DNA of 64,000 nt from Desulfobulbaceae bacterium (GTDB taxonomy: Bacteria > Desulfobacterota > Desulfobulbia > Desulfobulbales > SURF-16), in NCBI GenBank assembly GCA_020444175.1, contig JAHLLM010000014.1, positions 1 through 64,000 of the forward strand. Reading direction: 5' to 3'. The position numbers were made by a program, and so were the translations under genes. The notes under the pieces were generated by a model, which saw only the letters and a program-made list of their open reading frames with translations, searched no databases and had not been told where the DNA came from. Position 1 is the stretch's first letter, and every line of letters starts with the position of its first letter. Shown in pieces: positions 35,065 to 44,004 of the stretch.

Positions 35065-35076
35065 AAACTTACAATT

Positions 35077-36172
35077 ATGTCTGCAGAACTGAAACAAAAA
35101 CTCCAGGAAACTCAATCAAGGCTGCTGGCCTTAAAGGAGCATCTTTGAATTAGATGCCCAGAGAGAGAAAATAGAAGAACTTGAGCAGCTGACAACGCAT
35201 CCTGAATTCTGGAATGACGCTGAGCGGGCCAAAAAGATCCAACAGGAAATAAGCAGGCTTCAGTATCCCATTGAGGGATGGGAATCGCTCAACACCATGC
35301 AGGAGGACGCCGATGTCCTTCTGGAACTGGCCATTGACGAAAAAGATCCGGAGACAGAACAGGAAGCTACCCTTATCCTCACTCAACTTCTCGACAAAAT
35401 TGCCGATTTTGAACTCGAATGCATGTTCTCCGGTGAGCATGACACAAATAATGCCATGCTTACTATTCACGCAGGAGCCGGAGGCACAGAGGCCCAGGAC
35501 TGGGTAGACATCCTGATGCGAATGTACCTGAGATGGGCCGAGGCAAAAGGATTTGGCACAGACATACTTGACCTGCAACCTGGGGATGAGGCCGGCATAA
35601 AAAGTACCACAATCATGGTCAAGGGCCGTTACGCTTATGGCTATCTCCGCTCCGAAATGGGAATTCACAGGCTGGTCCGCATCTCCCCATTTGATGCCAG
35701 CGGCAGGCGTCATACCTCCTTTGCCTCTGTGTTCATTTTTCCCGAACTTGACGATACGGTGGAAGTGGATATCAACGAGAAGGATCTGCGCATTGACACC
35801 TACCGCGCCAGTGGAGCCGGCGGTCAGCATGTCAACAAGACAAGTTCAGCGATCCGGATTACCCATCTGCCGACAAATATCGTTGTACAGTGCCAGAATG
35901 AACGTTCCCAGCACCGCAACAAAGATATTGCCATGAAAATGCTGAAAGCTCGTCTTTATGAACGGGAACAGGATCTCCAGGCTGAACAGCGTCAGGAATT
36001 GCAGGGAGAAAAAAAGGAAATTGCCTGGGGAAGTCAAATTCGGTCTTATGTCATGCAGCCCTACAGGCTTATCAAGGACCATCGGACCAACCAGGAAACA
36101 GGCAATGTCGAGGCAGTGCTTGACGGAGCCCTTGATCCTTTTATCAAAGCGTATCTCCTCTGGCAGAGATAG
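35077..36172 (+). CDS. prfB: Peptide chain release factor 2, programmed +1 frameshift
   Basis: The first 23 codons (from the ATG at 35077) end at CTT followed by an in-frame TGA (35146-35148). Skipping one T continues in the +1 frame at GAA (35147) to the stop at 36172, giving 364 aa, the usual RF2 length. A Shine-Dalgarno-like AAGGAG lies just before CTTTGA, exactly as in the classical RF2 autoregulatory site. The SPF codon-recognition tripeptide occurs in VRISPFDASG, and the GGQ peptidyl-hydrolysis motif in SGAGGQHVNKT. RF2 recognises UGA and UAA, so low RF2 lets ribosomes shift frame and make more. Automatic callers will start it at an internal Met near 35297. Confidence 0.95.
35132..35148 (+). 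promoter_or_regulatory. prfB recoding site
   Basis: The site is AAGGAG, a 3-nt spacer, then CTT TGA A. The internal ribosome-binding-like element and the slippery CTT before UGA are the two hallmarks of RF2 +1 frameshifting. In-frame UGA here should be read inefficiently when RF2 is scarce. Confidence 0.93.
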
Positions 36173-36234
36173 CGAAGATGGAGAAAACCAGGAGAAAAGT
36201 CTTCAGACTAACTGCCTAAACAACCACAAAAAAA

Positions 36235-37482
36235 TTGATAATTGACAGTGAAAAACTCAGCTCTTTAATAAAACGCTGCGCAAAATGCGGTGCCTGCACA
36301 GCCGTATGTCCGGTTTATCGCATTACAGGCAGGGAATCCGATACACCGAGAGGACGAATTCATCTGCTCAGCAAACTCACGCACCCTCGCGCCTCGGCAC
36401 TTGGGGCCATTTTTTCACAATGCCTGCTCTGCGGTGCCTGCCTTGATGCCTGTCCAAGAAAAATAGACACCCTTTCTCTGGTCGTCAAAACCCGTGAAAT
36501 TATCCCTGCACAGGCGCACCCGCACTTTATAGAAAAATTCCTGGCCCGTAAAACCCTTTCCTCTCCCGCCCTCCTTTCCCGTCTAGGAAAAATGCGGCAC
36601 ATTCTCCTGGAAAGTCTTCCCGAGACAAGCGGGCTCCGGCACAAACTTGCGCTTCTGCCCCAGGATTTCACACCATCCCGACCGATTTCCGGCTACACCT
36701 CTGCTGACGACAAGACTGGTCCTGTTGCAATAAACTACTTCAGCGGCTGCCTCGCGCGCTATCTCAGTCACGACATCGCTTCCGCCACCCGCTTTCTGGC
36801 TGAAAAAACAACCGGAAAAAAAACGGACATGCCGGAAAGCCAAGCATGCTGCGGGCTGGCAGCTCATGCAGCAGGAAGCCTCAAGCAGGCAAAAGATCTT
36901 GCCCGGCAAAACATAGCCGCCTTTACCGACACTGACTCACCTATTCTCACCTCCTGCGCCTCCTGTTACAGCCATCTCAAATCATACCCCGACCTTCTGG
37001 CAGATGACCCAGAATGGAAGGGCAGAGCACAGGATTTCTCTGCACGGCTTGTGGAATTCTCCACTTTTTTTGTGCACCATCTGTCCCTGCAACATGACAT
37101 TTGCAGAATGTCACAGGAGAAAACAGACCAAAAACGTATTTTTTATCATGATCCCTGCCATTTACGATTTGGCCCCATAAAGATTAAGGATGCTCCGAGA
37201 CAACTTATTGCCATGATGACGGGTTCCCCGCCAATGGAGCTCAAACAAGGTGCATCCTGCTGCGGGCAGGGCGGGCTTTTCAGTGTGGCCCACCCACATC
37301 TTTCGGAGCAGATTTTCTCGCAGTCATTATCTGATTTTCTGGAACTATCTGCCGACATGGTGGTCACAACCTGTAGCGGTTGCCTGCTCCAATGGCAGAA
37401 AGGCTTGAAAAAAGACAAAAAAACGTCTTCCGTCCAGGCAGACCATCTTGCGGTCTTTCTTGCTGAATTGATAAAGAGCTGA
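36235..37482 (+). CDS. GlcF/LutA-like iron-sulfur protein with two ferredoxin and two CCG domains
   Basis: 415 aa. Two [4Fe-4S] motifs open the protein (CAKCGACTAVCP near residue 15, CLLCGACLDACP near 63). Two cysteine-rich CCG domains follow: CCGLAAHAAGS with CASCYSHL near residue 205-245, and CHLRFG with SCCGQGGLF and CSGC near residues 306-385. The layout is that of the iron-sulfur subunit of glycolate or lactate oxidases and HdrD-like proteins, which pass electrons between a flavoprotein and another carrier. No FAD-linked oxidase gene is beside it. The only in-frame start is a TTG at 36235 with no clear ribosome-binding site. Confidence 0.82.
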   Translation: MIIDSEKLSSLIKRCAKCGACTAVCPVYRITGRESDTPRGRIHLLSKLTHPRASALGAIFSQCLLCGACLDACPRKIDTLSLVVKTREIIPAQAHPHFIEKFLARKTLSSPALLSRLGKMRHILLESLPETSGLRHKLALLPQDFTPSRPISGYTSADDKTGPVAINYFSGCLARYLSHDIASATRFLAEKTTGKKTDMPESQACCGLAAHAAGSLKQAKDLARQNIAAFTDTDSPILTSCASCYSHLKSYPDLLADDPEWKGRAQDFSARLVEFSTFFVHHLSLQHDICRMSQEKTDQKRIFYHDPCHLRFGPIKIKDAPRQLIAMMTGSPPMELKQGASCCGQGGLFSVAHPHLSEQIFSQSLSDFLELSADMVVTTCSGCLLQWQKGLKKDKKTSSVQADHLAVFLAELIKS

Positions 37483-37702
37483 TTGGTTGGTTACTCAAAA
37501 AAATTCAGGAATACTAATTTGAAGAACAGGGCTAAAGGAAGTTTCCGTCTTAAACCCACTTTATTGATCGCTATTCTCCCAAAATAACTATTGAAAATTA
37601 TTCCCGGATCATGGACAATGATCACTTTGATGAATGCTGTCTTTACACATAAAACTTGTGGTGAAAAGTCACAGATCAACTTCAGGTACTGATGGAGGTG
37701 TT

Positions 37703-38563
37703 ATGAGATTACAAACGTTTTTCCTGGCAACGCTTATTGGCTGCTCTCTCAGCGTTGCTCTTCCCGCCCAGGCCAAGGTGGAATCGCAGGTCAGCAGCAC
37801 TTTTCAGGCTGCCGGTACCGCCCTTGACCTTGCCAGCTCCTTAAACGGCAAACACGTTTTCGTGTTAAGCAAAGGGAGTGTCAGTATTTTTACACGAGAC
37901 GGCAAGCTTGAGGACACTATCTCCGTTGACCCCACCTTTAACAGGATCTCTGTTTCAGGACTCGACCTGGCAAATCTGGAAGACAAAATCTTTCTGAGCA
38001 GCGAGGCCACCGGACTTGTCCAGGAGATCAGCTACTCCTTTATCGTTGATATTGACGTTAGCGACGCTCCGTTCCTCGGTATGCCTGATGCACCTGTTAC
38101 CATTGCCGTATTCAGTGACTTTCAATGACCTTACTGTGCCCGTTTAGGGCCATTATTCGAGCAGGTGCTCGAAAAGAATCCGGAATCCGTCAAGATTGCT
38201 TTTAAAAATTTCCCGCTACGGAGCCATAAGCAGGCAAAACCTGCGGCCCTGGCCGCCATTGCCGCCCAGAAACAAGGAAAATTCTGGGAATACCATGATC
38301 AGCTTTTCCAGAACATGAAATCGCTCACCCCCCAGAAGTTTCTGGAAATTGCTACAAATCTCGGTCTTGATATGGAAAAATTCATGAAAGACATGGCTGA
38401 CCCGGAAGTGGCAAAACGAGTGGATCTTGATACCAGGCAGGGTGCAGCTGTAGGTGTGAAAGGCACACCGGCCCTCTATATAAACGGCAGAAAACTGAAA
38501 GACAGAAGCGTCAACGGTTTCCAGAAAATCATTGACGAGGAGCTGGCCAAAAAAGGGAAATAG
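37703..38563 (+). CDS. DsbA-like thioredoxin-fold selenoprotein (UPYC)
   Basis: 286 aa if the in-frame TGA at 38126-38128 is read as selenocysteine. The frame upstream ends VTIAVFSDFQ and the frame downstream continues PYCARLGPLFEQV, together forming the DsbA-family active site with Sec142-Pro-Tyr-Cys145 in place of CPYC. The rest of the fold follows, including the cis-Pro segment VGVKGTPALYINGR. The signal peptide is residues 1 to about 24 (cleavage after AQA), so the protein is periplasmic. Residues 25-125 form an extra beta-rich domain. Just after the TGA, GCCC-GTTTA-GGGC can form a small hairpin with G first in the loop, as in bacterial SECIS elements. GGAGG precedes the ATG. Automatic callers will split it into two ORFs. 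Confidence 0.88.
38126..38156 (+). promoter_or_regulatory. Selenocysteine codon and putative SECIS hairpin
   Basis: The TGA is followed 9 nt later by a stem TG(T)GCCC / GGGCCA with loop GTTTA. Position within the coding sequence, short stem and a G at the start of the apical loop agree with the loose bacterial SECIS consensus. A SelB-dependent readthrough is predicted; selA/B/C/D are not in this window. Confidence 0.65.
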
Positions 38564-38564
38564 C

Positions 38565-39554
38565 TTGAAAGAACTCTCTTTTGCCGACAATGAGGCGGCC
38601 CGTCATCTTTATGGCGATTTGAACCAGAATTTACTGGCCATTGAAAAAGCGGTGGGAGTAACGGTTAAAGCCAGGGGAACAACCCTGACAATAACCGGCG
38701 AGGAGCACGATGTCGAAACCACCGCTTCCGCCTTGAATCAGTTGTATGATCTCATTATTACCGGCTATCCGCTTTACCCGTCAGATATTGTATTTGCCCT
38801 GCACATTCTTGAGCGTTCTCCCAGGGCCAACCTGAAGGAAATCTTTCTGGATCAGGTGTACATCACATCCAAACAACGGGTTATCTCCCCTAAAAGCATT
38901 AACCAGAAAGAATATATTGAAGCGATTCGCAGCCATGACATCTCATTCGGCATCGGCCCTGCCGGGACAGGAAAAACGTATCTTGCCGTGGCCATGGCTA
39001 TTGCCGCCTTCAGTGCCAATCAGGTGGGCTCAATTATTCTTACCAGACCGGCAGTAGAAGCCGGTGAAAATCTCGGTTTCCTGCCGGGCGACATGGTGGA
39101 GAAAATAAATCCCTATCTGCGCCCCCTCCACGACGCCCTCAATGACATGCTGGGCAGAGAACGGGCAAAAGAACTTGTTGAACGGGAAATCATTGAAATT
39201 GCCCCCCTTGCCTTTATGCGTGGCCGTACCCTCAACAATGCCTTTGTTATTCTTGATGAAGCCCAGAATTCCACCCCGGAACAGATGAAAATGTTTCTGA
39301 CCAGGATCGGCTTTAATTCCAAGGCCGTCATTACCGGGGATATTACCCAGATAGATCTTCCCCATGACCGGGGGTCAGGACTGATACACGCCGCAAAGGT
39401 CTTAAAAAGGGTTAAGGGCATCTCATTTAGCTATTTTACCGATATTGACGTTGTACGCCATCCGCTGGTGCAGGCAATTATCCGGGCCTACGAGAAAAAA
39501 GAAAAAAGCAGAAAAAAACAGGAAAAAGGCCATGAGCGTTCTTCTGCAAAGTGA
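38565..39554 (+). CDS. PhoH-like ATPase (YbeZ type)
   Basis: 329 aa from the TTG at 38565, one base after the selenoprotein stop; an upstream TTG at 38532 in the same frame is possible but overlaps that gene. A KH-like N-terminal segment is followed by the P-loop GIGPAGTGKTYLAVAMA near residue 131 and the Walker B FVILDEAQNSTPEQMKMFLTR near residue 227. The C-terminus is highly charged (KEKSRKKQEKG). PhoH/YbeZ proteins act in RNA metabolism and are commonly paired with YbeY, as here: the genes overlap by 23 bp. Confidence 0.9.
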   Translation: MKELSFADNEAARHLYGDLNQNLLAIEKAVGVTVKARGTTLTITGEEHDVETTASALNQLYDLIITGYPLYPSDIVFALHILERSPRANLKEIFLDQVYITSKQRVISPKSINQKEYIEAIRSHDISFGIGPAGTGKTYLAVAMAIAAFSANQVGSIILTRPAVEAGENLGFLPGDMVEKINPYLRPLHDALNDMLGRERAKELVEREIIEIAPLAFMRGRTLNNAFVILDEAQNSTPEQMKMFLTRIGFNSKAVITGDITQIDLPHDRGSGLIHAAKVLKRVKGISFSYFTDIDVVRHPLVQAIIRAYEKKEKSRKKQEKGHERSSAK

Positions 39555-39996
39555 AGTTGCCCGTCTTCCTTTTGAACAGCAGGAACTTGAAGAAGCGGCC
39601 GCCAAACTTCTCCGCTCATTGCAACGTCAGGACTGCGAGCTCAGCATTCTCCTGGTTGATGATGCAAAAATAACCAAACTGAACGACCAGTACAGGGGAA
39701 AGAAAAAACCGACCAATGTCCTTTCTTTTCCCATGTTCGATGATGACGATACCTTTCCCGGTCCGCCCATGCTTGGCGATATTGTCATCTCCATTGACAC
39801 TGCTGCACGGGAGGCAGACAGTCAAAGCATTCCCCTTATCGACTATCTTGGCATCCTGCTTGTCCATGGCCTTGTTCATCTTCTTGGCTTTGACCATGAG
39901 CAGGGAAAAAAGGAAGCAGGGCGGATGGCTGCAAAAGAAAAAGAACTTCTGCATGAGCTGCATGGTTTCCAGAAACTCTTACCCTTGTCCAAATAA
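39532..39996 (+). CDS. ybeY: Endoribonuclease/rRNA maturation factor YbeY
   Basis: 154 aa from the ATG at 39532, which has AGGAAAAAGG upstream; the longer frame lies inside phoH. The zinc-binding signature HGLVHLLGFDHEQGKKE near residue 113 supplies three histidines. The core LDDQYRG-like segment here reads LNDQYRGKKKPTNVLSFP. YbeY takes part in 16S rRNA 3' maturation and 70S quality control. It overlaps the phoH 3' end, so translation is likely coupled. A 97-bp gap with no terminator leads to pdxJ. Confidence 0.93.
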   Translation: MSVLLQSEVARLPFEQQELEEAAAKLLRSLQRQDCELSILLVDDAKITKLNDQYRGKKKPTNVLSFPMFDDDDTFPGPPMLGDIVISIDTAAREADSQSIPLIDYLGILLVHGLVHLLGFDHEQGKKEAGRMAAKEKELLHELHGFQKLLPLSK

Positions 39997-40093
39997 AAAA
40001 CATATTGTAACTTTACGTAGATAATCTGCAGGGGAAGACACCCCCGACCAGCAGCTGATGCGACTACATCAATTTTCATGGAGGAAAAACAAA

Positions 40094-40813
40094 ATGGTTC
40101 AACTTGCGATAAATGTCGACCACGTTGCGACATTAAGACAAGCACGGGGTATTGACGAACCTGACCCGGTTCTGGCCGCAGGAATCTGCGAACTGGCCGG
40201 CGCTGTTGGGATCGTCGTGCATTTACGTGAAGACCGTCGCCATATTCAAGACAGGGACGTCAATTTGCTGCGCCAGACAGTTAAGACCAAATTAAACCTG
40301 GAGATGGGCGCAGCGGAGGAAATTATCCAAATTGCCCTTAACCTCAAGCCGGACATGGTGACTGTGGTTCCGGAAAAACGGCAGGAACTCACCACAGAGG
40401 GGGGACTGGACGTTGCAGCCCAGAAAGAACATCTTCGAGGGGTCATTGCCAGGATGAGTGATGCCGCCATACCTGTCAGTCTTTTTATTGACCCTGACTC
40501 AACCCAGATTGAGGCATCTAAAGAGGTCGGAGCCACCTTTGTTGAAGTCCATACAGGCCGATACAGCGATGCTGAAAATGAATCAGAGGCAAATAAAGAA
40601 TTTGACCTGATAGCCAAAGCCGTGGATAAGGCGCATGAAGCGGGGCTCAGGATCAATGCCGGACATGGTCTTAACTATGTGAATACGCCTCGCGTTGCCG
40701 CTCTGGAGAAAATCGAAGAACTGAGTATCGGCCACGCTGTCATGGCCCGGGCTATTTTTGTCGGTCTTGATCAGGCGGTAAGGGAAATGCTGGCCTTGTG
40801 TAAATCTGTTTGA
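40094..40813 (+). CDS. pdxJ: Pyridoxine 5'-phosphate synthase
   Basis: 239 aa from the ATG at 40094 (GGAGG upstream at good spacing). It has the TIM-barrel signatures LAINVDHVATLRQARG at the N-terminus, VHLREDRRHIQDRDV near residue 42, VPEKRQELTTEGGLDV near 92, and GLRINAGHGLNYVN near 186. PdxJ condenses 1-deoxyxylulose 5-phosphate with 3-amino-2-oxopropyl phosphate in the DXP-dependent route to vitamin B6. It is convergent with the next gene, with a long hairpin between. Confidence 0.96.
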   Translation: MVQLAINVDHVATLRQARGIDEPDPVLAAGICELAGAVGIVVHLREDRRHIQDRDVNLLRQTVKTKLNLEMGAAEEIIQIALNLKPDMVTVVPEKRQELTTEGGLDVAAQKEHLRGVIARMSDAAIPVSLFIDPDSTQIEASKEVGATFVEVHTGRYSDAENESEANKEFDLIAKAVDKAHEAGLRINAGHGLNYVNTPRVAALEKIEELSIGHAVMARAIFVGLDQAVREMLALCKSV

Positions 40814-40815
40814 CT

Positions 40816-40885
40816 GGTTTTATTGGTTGGACTGGTTTGATTGGGTGATCAGGGAACGAACAAAACAAATTCAACCAATAAAACC
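40816..40885. terminator. Inverted repeat between pdxJ and the FapA-domain gene
   Basis: GGTTTTATTGGTTG (40816-40829) and CAACCAATAAAACC (40872-40885) are perfect 14-bp complements within low-complexity TTGGTT/AACCAA sequence. It lies between two convergent stops and could end both transcripts. It is the same style as the hairpin at 24855. Confidence 0.6.
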
Positions 40886-40896
40886 GGTTCAACGTT

Positions 40897-42339
40897 TTAA
40901 AGCTCGCCTGCCTCTTTTTCTTCCGGTGTCATGGCACGGACATGGACGGTCAGGGTGCTTTTTTGCAGCTCAACGACAACCTGTTGCTCTTCTTTGTTGA
41001 TAATCCTGCTTGCTTTTCCTATGGTCACGCGAACACCGGGGTAGAGCGTGCCGTACACATAAATTACCTCATTGGCAGCCTTATTGATTTCTTCATCGAG
41101 CTTGGTCTCCATTTCAGTGAGCTGACTGTTTTTCTCCATCACTTCAGGCATCATTTTATTGAACTCAGCAAGCACCTTTGCCTTTTCTTCACTGAAATTT
41201 TTTCCCTCGGCTTTTTTCATCTCATTAAGGGCATTGATGTTCTTGAGAATTTCACTCATCCTGTTGGGCCAGTATTCCTTTGCAGCCTCAATCTTTCTTT
41301 TCTGCTGCTCCAGTTCAGGCTTCAATCCAACGGTTACTTCCGTGACCACCTCTGCATCCGACCCCAGATCGGTGACATACATACTGCCACCCAGAACATA
41401 CTTTCCGCCGATAAGCGACCCTTTCCCCTCTAAGGCGCGCAGATCCTTACCGGTCTTGACGTTTGCCTGGACAATAAAATTCGTGACCGTCAAATTTCCC
41501 TTTGCCTCAAGGGCGCCGGTATTTTCACAAAAATCAAGCTTGATATTGCCTTTTGCCCTTACCTCGGCATCCTCTCCGATTAATCCACCTAAAATGACGA
41601 TATCTCCGCCGGCAAGAATCTGTGCATTATTAACACCCTTGCCAACGAGGACATCTCCTTTGCATTTCACCTTAAAACCGGAAAGTACCTCTCCGCTTAT
41701 TTCTATGCGCTTTCCGCAAAAAGCCATGTTCCCTGTGGAAATATCCACATCACCCTGGACAAGATGTTCCTCATAAACCGAGGCCTTTCCATCGCCCATG
41801 ACGAATTTCCCATCCAGTGTGGAAGTAACCTGCATACCATCATCACTGAGAAGAGCGCCGGGACCGCATTTGATGTTTACATCTTTCCCTGGTTTAGGGG
41901 AGACAGCCTCTCCCAGGACATTTTTACCTGGGGTGCCGTCTGTGGCAGCAATTTTCTGGAGAAGAAGCTGGCCACTGGGAACATTGACGATATTTCCCAG
42001 CTCGCGGAAATCAACCATGTCCTTGCCCAGCTTTTTTACTTTTGGCGAGGTAACAATGGCAGGTTTGATAATCGGTTTCACCTTTGCATTTTCACCATGC
42101 ACCACCGGTTTTCCGCTGGCAACAATGGTCATGTCCCCCCTGGCGGGAGGCAGCTTGGGAACAAGACCAAAGCAAACACCGAGGTCCTGGGCTTCCTGCA
42201 AGATTTCATCAAAAGGCACGTCGTTGAAACTCGAATCTTGGTCAATGAGCTGCAAGACAGCCTTCATCTTGTCCTTTGTCAGCTTTAACAGGAAACGATC
42301 ATCGCATATTTTTACTGGTTTTTTGGCAAGATCAGTCAT
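40897..42339 (-). CDS. FapA (DUF342) domain protein
   Basis: 480 aa. The N-terminal region (residues 1-170) is variable. The central DUF342/FapA region is a beta-helix of short repeats (GDVDISTGNMAFCGKRIEIS, GDVLVGKGVNNAQILAGGDI, GNIKLDFCENTGALEAKGNL) at about residues 195-320. A coiled coil lies at about 345-430, and a small beta domain ends the protein. FapA proteins polymerise or act in polar localisation and flagellar or pilus regulation in some bacteria, but the role is not settled. It is soluble with no signal peptide. No flagellar genes are adjacent. Confidence 0.85.
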   Translation of the reverse strand: MTDLAKKPVKICDDRFLLKLTKDKMKAVLQLIDQDSSFNDVPFDEILQEAQDLGVCFGLVPKLPPARGDMTIVASGKPVVHGENAKVKPIIKPAIVTSPKVKKLGKDMVDFRELGNIVNVPSGQLLLQKIAATDGTPGKNVLGEAVSPKPGKDVNIKCGPGALLSDDGMQVTSTLDGKFVMGDGKASVYEEHLVQGDVDISTGNMAFCGKRIEISGEVLSGFKVKCKGDVLVGKGVNNAQILAGGDIVILGGLIGEDAEVRAKGNIKLDFCENTGALEAKGNLTVTNFIVQANVKTGKDLRALEGKGSLIGGKYVLGGSMYVTDLGSDAEVVTEVTVGLKPELEQQKRKIEAAKEYWPNRMSEILKNINALNEMKKAEGKNFSEEKAKVLAEFNKMMPEVMEKNSQLTEMETKLDEEINKAANEVIYVYGTLYPGVRVTIGKASRIINKEEQQVVVELQKSTLTVHVRAMTPEEKEAGEL

Positions 42340-42486
42340 TTGTTGTCCCTTTGAAGCTCCCTCACAACATGAGTCTGACCAAGACCCTTAACTTTGCGCC
42401 ATCCGAGTCTCGAATCAAAAATTAAGATTTTTTTGCCGTTTCATACGGAAACACTTTCACATTGTATCACAACATATCGGCATCAT

Positions 42487-43488
42487 TTAAATAATCTTTT
42501 CAAGACCCTTAATTTTTTCATATTCTCCCAGAACAACAAGGGTATCTCCAGACAAAATTCGAGTATTGGGGCTGGGATTGAAGCGCATTTCTCCTGCCTT
42601 GCGCTTTATGGCGACAACGATAAGATCGAAATCTCTGCGGATATTGGAATCCATAAGGGTCATATTGACAACTTTGCCTTCATCTGTCACGGAAAGCTCC
42701 TCAAGCCTCAATCCCAACTCACCGCCATGTACTGTCAGGTCGATGAAATCCGTCACCGTCGGTCGCAAGACATGATGGGCCATACGACAGGCCCCGATAT
42801 AATAGGGGGAGATGACCTTATTGGCCCCTGCACGCAATAATTTTCTCTCCTCCCCCGGCTCTCCGCTGGATCGAGCCATTATAAAGAGCTTTGGGTTGAT
42901 TCCTCTGGCCGACAGAGAAATATAGACATTATCGGCATCCGAGGAAACCACGGCAATAAGTCCCTTGGCATTTTTAACCCCCGCCTTGATAAGCATATCG
43001 TCATCAGAAGCCTCGCCCTCAAGAAAAAGATAATTTAAGTCACTGAGATGCTGTATGATTTTTGGATCATTCTCAACAACAACAAAAGGTTTCCCATCCT
43101 CATGAAGCAACTTACAGATAACCCGGCCAATCCTGCCGAAACCGCAGACAATGTAATGCCCACTGAGATCAGACACCTTTTTTTTCATATTCAACCTCCC
43201 GTACACAGCTCGCAACTCACCCTCAACCACTGCTTCTGTAATTTTAGAAAAAACAAACATGACAAAACCCACCCCGACCAGGATGAGTAACATTGTAAAA
43301 AGACGACCTTCCTCACTGAGATGGACCACTTCACCATAACCCACAGTGGTGATGGTGATGAGTGTCATATACAGTCCATCCACGAAGCTGCTGTGCTCCA
43401 GGACCATGTAGCCGAACGCGCCGAAAAGAAGGATAATGAGCAGCATAATTGCTGCTACGATTGATTTATGCAGAGTTGGAAACTTCAT
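42487..43488 (-). CDS. Two-TM potassium channel with RCK (TrkA-N/TrkA-C) domains
   Basis: 333 aa. Transmembrane helices lie at about residues 10-30 and 70-95, enclosing a pore loop with selectivity filter TTVGYGE (near residue 47). The TrkA-N domain starts at about residue 110 with the nucleotide-binding Rossmann motif YIVCGFGRIGRVICKLL. The TrkA-C domain fills residues 240-333. It is built like MthK/Kch channels, which conduct K+ and are gated by nucleotides or calcium. The ATG at 43488 has a weak ribosome-binding site. The upstream gap is repeat-rich. Confidence 0.92.
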   Translation of the reverse strand: MKFPTLHKSIVAAIMLLIILLFGAFGYMVLEHSSFVDGLYMTLITITTVGYGEVVHLSEEGRLFTMLLILVGVGFVMFVFSKITEAVVEGELRAVYGRLNMKKKVSDLSGHYIVCGFGRIGRVICKLLHEDGKPFVVVENDPKIIQHLSDLNYLFLEGEASDDDMLIKAGVKNAKGLIAVVSSDADNVYISLSARGINPKLFIMARSSGEPGEERKLLRAGANKVISPYYIGACRMAHHVLRPTVTDFIDLTVHGGELGLRLEELSVTDEGKVVNMTLMDSNIRRDFDLIVVAIKRKAGEMRFNPSPNTRILSGDTLVVLGEYEKIKGLEKII

Positions 43489-43502
43489 TTATTCATTCCA
43501 GG

Positions 43503-43562
43503 GTAACTATCCAGCAAGAGCAAAGAATTCCCCTTGCCTCCAGAGTTTAACTGAATAGTTAC
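43503..43562. repeat. Inverted repeat GTAACTAT...ATAGTTAC
   Basis: GTAACTATCCAG (43503-43514) and CTGAATAGTTAC (43551-43562) pair with one mismatch around a 36-nt centre. The same words recur near 2876, 5790, 5802 and 5852, and a variant pair lies in the 28.7-29.2 kb gap. All are intergenic. It lies directly upstream of the K+ channel gene. Confidence 0.55.
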
Positions 43563-43589
43563 ATTCCAGGCAAAAAATTCTACCAAATT

Positions 43590-43725
43590 CTGATGGATTC
43601 GTATTTATGACCTTTAAGGAGGGTAAAAAGCTCTAAAGCTGACCACCCTCCAACGCAAGGTGATATCAACAAGCAACATAGGTGTCGCTGTCGGTTGTGT
43701 ATTTTATACGGAACCGTCAAATTTT
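43590..43725 (+). repeat. MITE-like element, family 1, copy D
   Basis: The left end is TGATGGATTCGTATTTATG and the middle AAAGCTGACCACCCTCCAAC followed by a GATATCAACAAGCAACAT tract. The right end is CGGAACCGTCAAATTTT. The right inner arm is shortened as in copy B. Confidence 0.72.
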
Positions 43726-44004
43726 ATTTTCTTGCTGATTTTTTTATTTTTCATGGAAAACCATTCATTAATTTAATATTATTAGAATAATGAGACAAAG
43801 TTACCAGAAAATCCAATGAAAAATAAAAGAAAAAATTTGCTTTATTTTCTTATCGTGGTATGAGAACACATATTTTAAGCTTATGAATGGCTATTCATAA
43901 TATCTTTTATTAAGTTTCCTGTTATGAAAGCCGATACGATTATCATAACAGGACGCCTTAAAAAGCTGCTTCAAAATAAAGTACGAAATGACTGAGGAAG
44001 AACC
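43726..44004. promoter_or_regulatory. AT-rich region with two perfect palindromes before a small ORF
   Basis: No larger gene is seen. TTATGAAT-GGCT-ATTCATAA (43881-43900) is a perfect 8-bp-arm palindrome. CCTGTTATGA (43918-43927) and TCATAACAGG (43943-43952) form a perfect 10-bp inverted repeat with a 15-nt loop. Tandem palindromes 50-120 bp upstream of the 40-aa ORF resemble operator sites or leader hairpins; which is not known. The sequence is strikingly richer in A+T than its neighbours. Confidence 0.5.
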
